Shown piece after piece: positions 56,808-64,000 of a DNA stretch of 64,000 nucleotides. The notes below the pieces were generated by a model that was given only the letters and a program-made list of their open reading frames with translations, made no database searches and was not told the DNA's origin. Both the position numbers and the translations under genes were made by a program. The stretch is from Smallanthus sonchifolius (Eukaryota > Streptophyta > Magnoliopsida > Asterales > Asteraceae): positions 12,354,001 through 12,418,000 of the forward strand of contig CM042020.1 in the NCBI GenBank assembly GCA_023525975.1, in the 5' to 3' direction. Numbering within the stretch: the first letter of the stretch is position 1; each line of letters begins with the position of its first letter.

Positions 56808-57545
56808 ATGACTGAGTCTCATCCTTACAATACTCCTATGGAAGTTCGACATTGTCTGTCTCCTGATTTGGATGGTGAAAGCGTTGATCAGCACCTTTAT
56901 CGCTTAATGATAGGATCTCTTCTGTATCTCACTGCTAGCAGACCAGACATCATGTTTGCAGTGTGCTTGTGTGTACGCTTTCAGGCTAATCCTAAACTCT
57001 CTCATTTAATTGTTGTCAAACGTATTTTAAGATATTTGAAGTACAAGCCAAAGCTTGGGCTTTGGTATCCCAAAAATAACTTGTTTGATCTTTTGGCATA
57101 CTCAGATTCAGACTACGGGGGATGCAACTTAGACCGAAAGTCCACTTCTGGAGGTTGTCAGTTCCATGGAAACCGCCTCGTCTCCTGGCAATGTAAGAAA
57201 CAAACCACCATTTCCCAATCCACAGTCGAAGCCGAATACATTGCCGAAACTTCCCAAGTAAGGTGGATCCACCATCAAATGCTTGATTACGGGATCACCT
57301 TCCATGAAACTCCCATACTGTGTGATAACACCGTGTTCCCTATCACCAAAAATCCCATTCAGCATTCTAAAACAAAACATATTGAGATCAAACATCACTT
57401 CATCCGTGATTGTTTCGAAAAGAAACATATCAAAATCGTTGAAGTCAAAATCGACAAGAAAACCGCCGACTTCCTTACAAAAGCATTTGATTCTGCCAGA
57501 TTTGAGAAATTGGTGGAGATGCTCGACATGATCAACTTTCAATAA
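56808..57545 (+). pseudogene. pol: Element D RT end and RNase H
   Basis: An open 245-codon segment carries the RT connection (SLLYLTASRPDIMFAVCLCVRFQ) and copia RNase H (LLAYSDSDYGGCNLDRKSTSGGCQFHGNRLVSWQCKKQTTISQSTVEAEYI, given here only as landmarks SDSDYGG and STVEAEYI), ending near DFLTKAFDSARFEKL. The stop at 57543-57545 is the natural end of pol. Confidence 0.9.
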
Positions 57546-59585
57546 GCCCTGTGCATATTGTTTTTTCTATTTAAACTTGTTAATCGGGAAGATTTACAAA
57601 AAGATTTTATTTTTTCTGTATAGTTGTTTCCTCTTTCGGTTTGTGAAAGCAAAACTTTTGGGGGAGAATTTGGAATTTGTAATTAGTAAGAAAAAGATTT
57701 GCTTTGCATTGTCAACTCACTGTAAGTAACTCACATTAAGTATCATGTTTTGTTTCAGGAAAATCGGATCCGACCCTGTGAGAAATGATAGAGTCGGACC
57801 ACACTTCTTGAACATGGAATGGACCATAAGCGATGGTGCTTACTGAGGTATAGTCGGTAGGCCCGACATATGGTTATAACTCTTTAGTAGTATGAAAACT
57901 TAATTATCAATCGTACACGTGTGTTTGAACCCATTTTTGAAACATCTAACCCATTTTAAAGCTAAGAAAACCGATTCAATCAAATATAGGCTTACGTGTT
58001 GGATTCTGATTCATGCGCCAGGTGACCGTCAAAGTAACGAGAGTTACCGCCAATGACCCCGTCTGTTTTGCTTACGCAAAGATCTCGGGAGTTCATCTTT
58101 TTCCCATACATTTGGATAATTTGACCCCGTCTGTTTTGCTTACGCAAAGATCTCGGGTGTTCAAACTTTTCCTATCCGCTTGGATAATTTTACGACTTCT
58201 TCTGTTTTTCTTACGCAAAGATCTAGAATGTTCGTACCTTTTAATATCCACTTGGATATTTTTCATTTTACAACCTCTTATATCCATTTGGATTTTATTT
58301 TATTTTTGGCGGTGATTTTGACTTACCAAGATGGTACCCTGGTTAACATGTAAGAGATGATAAGATGAATACGGATATTTCTTGAGGATTGATAGGCTTT
58401 CAAAACCATTTTATTTCAAAATGTGGGGTACGCCGTGTTTCGTGCTCAAATGGTACCTCTTAATCACATGAAAACATTGTACAAGTAAACGTTCGGGTTT
58501 ATCTTGCACAAATATCGGCTATCTTCAGGGATTCACAGTAGCTGAGTGCAATATGAAGTGTTTCAAGGGTTTGACCAGACATGATCTCACGTTGGATCTT
58601 TTCCAAGGCTAAGTGTTTATATTTTTTACTGTTTCACTTTTACTTTTTCTTTATAAATTTCTTAATCTTCCTTATTAGCTTGTTTAAATTGTGTACATAT
58701 TTCCTTTGTTTTTGATCATGTATCTTCTGTTCACCCGAAACTTCATTTCATCGAAACTACTCAAACCGCCCGAAACAGCCTCCCACCCGAAACTTCTTTG
58801 CTCTATCGAAACTAACAGTTTCGACAGGGGCATTTTAGTCTTTTGTCAAAGCTCAAATTGAATGTCTTCATAATCAGGTTATTCTTCATGCTTCGTTCAC
58901 TCCCACTCACCCGAAACCCTTTTCACCTTTGTTTTCACACACAAAAGCGCGATTCTCCGGTCTAAGTTGCTTAATCAGCATTGTTTAGCTGATCCTCCGT
59001 CGTCTTCATCATTAGGTAACGTTTTTCAGAGGTCTCTATCGCAGTTGTCAGATGAACAAACCTAGGGTTCGATTTTACGAAACACTTACGTCTGACATTT
59101 CTTTTAAGACGATTAGGGCTTAGATCTTGTTTTTTAACATCACCACTGTTAATATCTCACTTCTTCTTGTATATACTTGCAGATTACTCACATATTTCTT
59201 GGTAAGAAGGAGTTTCGATCTACACAGGCCCCCCTTTCTCTTTATTTTTGTACATAATCTATGCTTTCTGAAAGATGTTTCTATATATATGTTTTGTTTT
59301 GTTCCCTTTGTTTCCTTTGAGTCTATTCAGACGATTCAGGGTTTGCCATCGAAACTAATAGTTGTTCGATTTAAAAAAAGGAGTTTCAAATTCTGAACAG
59401 ATTCAATCGAAACTAGTTATTTCGATACCCTTTCCTTCCCGAAACTAAGTAGTTTCGACTAGGGCTTTTGCTCGAAACTACAAGTTTCGATAGGTGTTTC
59501 TCAATCGAAACTAGAAGTTTCGGTCTGGCCTTATCTAAAATTTTGCTAAGTATTGAGATTTTTGATATCCTATTTCTTTGCAGAT
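57546..59585 (+). promoter_or_regulatory. Element D post-pol leader with PPT-like motif, tandem repeat and palindromes
   Basis: Non-coding, 2 kb. TTTGGGGGAGAA (57657-57668) looks like a polypurine tract but lies 4.8 kb before the 3' LTR. A tandem repeat of about 3.5 units of 68-71 bp spans 58055-58300; its units share CTTACGCAAAGATCT. Palindromes CGAAACT-N3-AGTTTCG lie at 58806-58824 (loop AAC), 59440-59457, 59472-59490 (loop ACA) and 59504-59524 (loop AGA). The leader ends in TATTTCTTTGCAG, splice-acceptor-like, two bases before the ATG at 59586. Confidence 0.65.
58055..58300 (+). repeat. Tandem repeat of 68-71 bp in element D
   Basis: Unit starts are at 58055, 58123 and 58194, followed by a partial copy. 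The units share CTTACGCAAAGATCT and TTGGATAATTT. The third and fourth units are more diverged. Confidence 0.75.
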
Positions 59586-62410
59586 ATGGATCTCGTATTT
59601 GTAAAGAGACACAATGTTTGTGCTATTTTGCACACAGATGATCCTAAGAATGCAGACTTCTTACCTGTTCTCAATTTCTTGGCCAAATCCAATGTCAGCT
59701 TTGCCATAAGTCACAATCTACCAGTGTTTGAGACCACCATCAAGCAATTCTGGAGTACTGCAACAACAACAATTATTAACAATGTGGAGCATATCCGTGC
59801 TACAATTTATAATCAGGAAATTCTCTTGTCCGAGGCTACTATTAGAGAGGTGCTACACTTTAATGACAGTCATGAGGCACCGGTGTAATTTCCAAGTTTC
59901 TATGTAAAAGAGTTTTTCAGAAGACTGGGGCATCCTAATGAATTCAAACATGGATAGATTGTCAAGAATACCCTTCCCCATTTATGGAGATATATAGTAC
60001 ATGTCTTCATACACTTCCTATCCATAAGGAAAGGTAGCTTTGACTCAGCCAATGCCATGGTGGCATCTGCTATTCTTGGATTAATCAAGGGCAGGGATTA
60101 CAATTTCTCTGGTTTGGTGTTTAAACAGTTGAAAGAAAACATTAATGGGGAAGTTAAAGAGAAATTTCTTGTTTATCCAAGGTTTCTTCAGATCATCATA
60201 AACCATCTTCACCCAGAGCTACAACAAGAAGGGAATGTATTTGTCTTTGATCATATGTCAGCTAAGACTTTAAGCTACATGAAGAGTACCAGCAAAAGAA
60301 CCAATAGAGTAATTGCTAATGTTCCTCTGTTTGGGCATATCTTAGGTGAAGAAGAGGAGTTTGTTCTTGATATAGACCCTGCATTGGCACAAGATCAAGA
60401 GGAAGAAGAAGAACAAGAACAAGACAATCAGGGTAACCAAGAAGCTGAAATTGAAATTCAAGAAAATTTACAACAAGAAGTGGAGCAACCAATCCAAGAG
60501 GCTGAGAATGTTGAAGTTGAGATTCCAGCAAATGTGGAGATGGCTGAAAATGTTTAAGTTGAAGCTGATTCTAGTGATACTCTAGATGAAGGTATATACA
60601 TCACAAAATATGATGTCTCTGATTATGAGACTGCCACTGAAGAACAAACTAAACCTCCTGCATCATCATCCAAAAGGCAATCTGACTCAAGTTCAAACTA
60701 TGAAAAAGAAGAACCCCTTGCCAATAGAATCAAGACTGGGTTGGAACCATCGTCCTCCTCTTCTGAATCACTATTTTCTATTCTAGAAAAACTAACACCA
60801 ATTCAGTCACCTATCCATGTTTCTGCCACCCCACAACCAACTCCTCAAGCAACACCACAACCGTCACCACATACCTCTCATGTTCATGAATCATCACCCT
60901 CTATTCCCCGGGTGAACCCTAAGTCTGGAGGTGAAAAGGTTACAAGACAAAGTAACAGAACAAAATAAAGTGATAAAAGAATTGAAGTCCGAGTTGAAAG
61001 AAAGCAAAGAAAAATTCAAAGATCTTAATATTGAATTGGAGGTTTGCATACCCAGCTAGATGTCCAACAAACTCAACTTGAGACTCAACAGAAACTAATC
61101 ACTCAACAACAACAAGACTTTAAGTCTTTATCTGATATAGTTGAGCAACTCAAAGCCTCAATAGTCAAATCTTCACAGCAAGGAACCTTTTCTACAGCTT
61201 AGGGGGAGACTACTTCTGCTGGTGGACCCTCCTCCCCTGCTTTTGTAGCAAACCCTGAGTCTGCCGTAACGATCTTCAAGACAAAGGAAGCTCAGGAAGT
61301 AAAAACTGAAGAGATTGAGTTTGATCTTCCCTCGGCTAGTGAAAGGAGAGTTGCCAGGAAAAAGGGAAAAGGAAAGGGAAAGGAAGCTGATGTTGAGCTT
61401 GTGGTCATAGATGAAGAAGAGACGAGCTGAATGCTCTTTTGGAAGAGATTGACAATTATGGATTTAATGAAGATTATCCAGAAATTTTGGCTATAGAAGA
61501 TCTGCACGAAGAGAAGGTGCGATACTTCACTGAGGAAGGAGAAGAGATCCAGACACTCTCTGACGATGATAAAGATGAAGCAAATGTTAAAGTTGATCTG
61601 GTACACACTGAACCAACCCCCACTGAACTAACTGAAACAATTCACACTGAATCCACCCCTACTGAACCTATTCAACCTCCTAAACCAAATCCAGACTATC
61701 CCGACCCAAAAGACCTTGGATGAGGAAATTACCTGTTAAGGAGCCTCCAAAGTATTATGAATAGTTTGCAGAGTACCAAGAGCTAAAGAGACCCCCCGTG
61801 GGATGGAAATATGACAATGAAAGGAAATTATACATTGTCAGGAGGTACAAGGGAGGAGTAGAGCACTTCAAAACTCCTCATGAGTTCAGCTCACTCCCTA
61901 GATATGATCTTAGGGCTCTTTCTAAATTACCCTTACAAAATCCTAGAAAAGTCAACGAGGCACTTAACTTTAAACAGTTTCTTAAGCAACAAGCCCTCCA
62001 TGACTTCAGGTCAATGAAGACCACTCTTCCAAAGAGGATCATATCCAAAACCAGGATACATCCTAGAACTCAAAAGCTCGGGGTAAGCCTTCGGTACAAG
62101 CCTGCTGAAACTGTTAAATCTATAGTTCTACCTCGATCAGTACCTGTCCAGCTACAAAAATTTTAGAAAATGGTTTTACAAATCAACCATCGGAAGTGCT
62201 GTGATCGAGTGTGAAGGCAAGGAAGATATTGTGATCTTTGAGCCCATGGAGCTTCTAAAGTTTTAACCTGAAGATCTGGAAGTTTTGTTCAAAAATCCCA
62301 TTAAGCTCTTTCATTGTGATGATGAAGCTGATGCTAAAGCATATCAGAGAGTGGTGTCATTGAACATCAAGTCTTTCTTCCAGAAACTAAATCAAGGGCC
62401 AACTGCTTGA
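59586..62410 (+). pseudogene. Element D extra ORF after pol (env position), broken
   Basis: Homologous-looking coding sequence of about 940 codons, interrupted by stops (near 59888, 60557, 60968, 61040, 61721, 62166 and 62265) and at least one frameshift. The N-terminal domain (MDLVFVKRHNVCAILHTDDP; FETTIKQFWSTA; SEATIREVLHFND) is a conserved unit seen after pol in copia elements of Asteraceae, to my recollection. An acidic Glu/Gln-rich tract follows (60340-60540), then Ser/Pro-rich and coiled-coil-like stretches, and a basic C-terminal domain (61798-62160, GWKYDNERKLYIVRRYKGG). No membrane segment is visible. The name env-like would rest on position only. Function is unknown. Confidence 0.65.
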
Positions 62411-62439
62411 GAAGAGTTGAAGACATTGATGCAGCAACT

Positions 62440-62449
62440 TAGGGGAGAT
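62440..62449 (+). other. Element D polypurine tract
   Basis: TAGGGGAGAT lies immediately before the 3' LTR at 62450. Confidence 0.85.
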
Positions 62450-63001
62450 TGTAGAGCCTTATTTTTGTATAATCTGTTGTCATCAATGTATTTCTTTTTG
62501 AACATTGCTAGTTAGTTTATTTACTTATATTTTCATTTTCATGTAATTTCCTGTTTTATTTTCTAAGTCTGGGCCATCGAAACTACTTAGTTTCGATTGA
62601 GGTTTGTTGAATCGAAACTAGTAGTTTCGATAGATACTTTAGTTTTGACAGGCTTATCACACTTATAAATGCTACACTGAAACTAGTAGTTTCGGTGAGC
62701 ATAGTTTCAATGCCTGTCAACTTACTACAAATAGCCTAGTTTGATAATTTCTAAGGTGTGAGTAACGGCTGTAACCCTGAATTCTCTCTTTCACTGTTCT
62801 TGAAGAATCAATACAATTTGCATTTGTTTAATGCTTTGTTCTTAGTTTTTCACATCCTTTTTGTGTTGATTCTGTGTGTGGTTAGCTGTTATCTTCACCA
62901 ATTCTGTTTCTACCCTCTGTTTCACCACCATACACACAGATTCCGCCTGTGTGTGTTTAATCGATCTTTTGAGTGATTTCTGATTGAAATCTGGACCTAC
63001 A
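62450..63001 (+). repeat. Element D 3' LTR
   Basis: 552 bp, TGTAGAGCC to GACCTACA. It carries the same palindromes as the 5' copy. At 62675-62697 the unit has 11-bp arms CACTGAAACTA/TAGTTTCGGTG with one G-T pair. The TATA box of the 5' copy is degraded here (CTACAAATAG). The ORF 62758-62976 is chance. Confidence 0.92.
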
Positions 63002-63006
63002 AATAC

Positions 63007-63754
63007 TTAATTAAAATCAAGTGTTCTTCTTATCTAAAGACCTGAAAAGTGATAGGTAACCGGTTAGTCTTCAGTGTTAGGGTTTCCGAGTGTTGAAGGG
63101 TCTGAGAGGACATTTTCTTAGAGATCTAGTTTTGTTGCTAATCCGTGTCAAACATAGTGAATTCAAATTGCTCCTTGCATTTTTGATGTATTAAGATATC
63201 ATAACCGAGAGTTGAGCTATCTATCGAGTCTATAGCATAATCGGTAATACCGAGAGGTTAGCCGATAACTGGTGAGTTTAATAGCCTTTGAGTTGTCTTC
63301 TTGTCACATCCCAAGACCGAGAGTGATCGGGAATCCATTAGTCAGTCTTGAGGGTGTCATATCTTTAGATCCCAGTTCCATATCATATTCCTTAACCAAT
63401 AGAAGCCGAGCTTAGCATTCATGATTCATAGCCTAGGTAGTCCTTTCCATTCTTATTGATTTCATCCCGGTCCTTGTTAGATAGTCGTTTGTCTTCTTTA
63501 GTATCATTTGCCAGGTTTAATCTTAGTTCGTAGAATCCCCCCCAATCCAAACCAAATATTAATTCCTAGTTAGAGTCTAATTTGTGTTAGAGTTAGTGTC
63601 TCGTAGGTTTGATATCCGGACTTCTTTTAGCTGTGTTACAATTGATAGGTACACTTGCTTGTCTTTGTAGTCTAGTTTAGTAGGGTTGTCTAGAATTTAA
63701 CTAGAGTGTCTAGGTTAGTTTGTTTTTAATTTTATAGACAGTTGACCGACATCT
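63007..63754 (+). repeat. Element B 3' LTR, right part
   Basis: Continues the B LTR exactly where element D interrupted it (TTAATTAAAATCAAGTG, as at 16751 in the 5' LTR) and ends near 63754 (GACCGACATCT, last base changed from A). The two parts plus target bases give about 1656 bp, against 1634 bp for the 5' LTR. Confidence 0.9.
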
Positions 63755-64000
63755 GGTTGCAAGATTTTTCTATGGAGAATCTTTTCATTTATTTTTACAT
63801 TTTAGCCTATTGGTTCTACTTTCTCCCTTAAATAATTCATTTTATTATTTTTTATATATGCTTTATATTTTTCTAATCTATAATACAATTTTTATGTGAT
63901 TTTTTGTTTATTATAATTTATTAAATTTTTTATATTTAATAAATTATAAATAATTTAACCGGTTCTTAAATCCGGTCCGACCGGTTCGACAGGTCCAACA
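63755..64000. other. Right-hand spacer ending in CCGGTCCGACC repeats
   Basis: AT-rich spacer with no gene. From about 63955 it turns GC-rich (AACCGGTTC, CCGGTCCGACCGG, GGTTCGACAGG). This is the inverse of the block at 3536-3735, and it is cut by the window edge. Confidence 0.6.

Larger units (their letters stand above)
37040..63001 (+). mobile_element. Element D: Ty1/copia element with an ORF after pol, split by E
   Basis: Identical-length LTRs (552 bp) begin TGTAGAG and end CCTACA, and a perfect AATAC duplication (37035-37039 and 63002-63006) flanks the element. The domain order protease, integrase, RT, RNase H is that of Ty1/copia. A large extra coding region after RNase H resembles the arrangement of the SIRE/Maximus lineage, although the LTRs are shorter than usual there. 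I count roughly 20-25 LTR differences. Element E is inserted in gag at 38909-52246. Confidence 0.9.
15853..63754 (+). mobile_element. Element B: Athila-like Ty3/gypsy element, host of the nest
   Basis: The LTRs start TGATGTGTTGC. The 5' LTR ends ACATCA and the 3' copy ends ACATCT (one base changed). Flanks are AGTTG (15848-15852) and GGTTG (63755-63759), a 5-bp duplication with one mismatch. The primer-binding site reads TGGCGCCGTTGTCGGGGA. The order is gag, protease, RT, RNase H, integrase, a long leader, an env-position ORF and a long tail, which matches the Athila group. It is split in RNase H by element C and in its 3' LTR by element D. Many stops show it is old. Confidence 0.88.

Overview
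The window is plant nuclear repeat DNA, most likely from a eudicot. It holds no host gene that I can recognise. The evidence is the dense plant-type LTR retrotransposons (Ty3/gypsy chromovirus, Athila-group Ty3/gypsy, Ty1/copia), tRNA-derived SINEs and AT-rich spacers. Resemblance of the Athila-type and copia proteins to families I know from Asteraceae suggests that family, but this is recollection, not proof.

Layout. 1-2418 is the 3' part of an LTR (3' LTR or solo LTR) cut by the window edge. 2419-3778 is old spacer with two antisense SINE-type insertions and a CCGGTCCGACC-type repeat. Element A (3779-15507, +, TSD ATATA) is a chromodomain-bearing Tekay/Del-like Ty3/gypsy element with 2.8-2.95 kb LTRs, an extra ORF before gag, and decayed gag-pol. 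15513-15847 is spacer. The rest is one nest, element B (15853-63754, +), an Athila-like element with gag, pol and a downstream env-position ORF. B is split twice. Element C (21419-29949, +) is a pol-less Athila-like element sitting in B's RNase H coding region. Element D (37040-63001, +, TSD AATAC) is a Ty1/copia element with an extra ORF after pol, sitting in B's 3' LTR. D's gag is in turn split by element E (38909-52246, - strand, TSD CATAT), a young Athila-like element with near-identical 1707-bp LTRs. E has an open gag-protease frame and an open env-position frame, but its pol carries one stop and one frameshift. 63755-64000 is spacer ending in CCGGTCCGACC motifs, inverted relative to the copies at 3.5 kb.

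How the parts work together. Each element supplies LTR promoters, a primer-binding site (tRNA-iMet type in A and D, the TGGCGCCGTTGCCGGGGA type in B, C and E), Gag, protease, RT/RNase H, integrase and a polypurine tract. The most interesting material is non-coding. B, C and E carry arrays of tiny palindromes (CGCG arms around a variable 3-nt loop), both in the LTR and again in the leader of the env-position ORF. D, from a different superfamily, carries a different palindrome (CGAAACT/AGTTTCG around a short loop) with the same placement. Just upstream of the env-position ORF, B, C and E also share two stem-loops with fixed loop lengths (15 and 16 nt), conserved loop sequence and arms that change together. 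Splice-acceptor-like sites lie directly before the downstream ORFs. Together these suggest a structured leader controlling expression of the accessory ORF.
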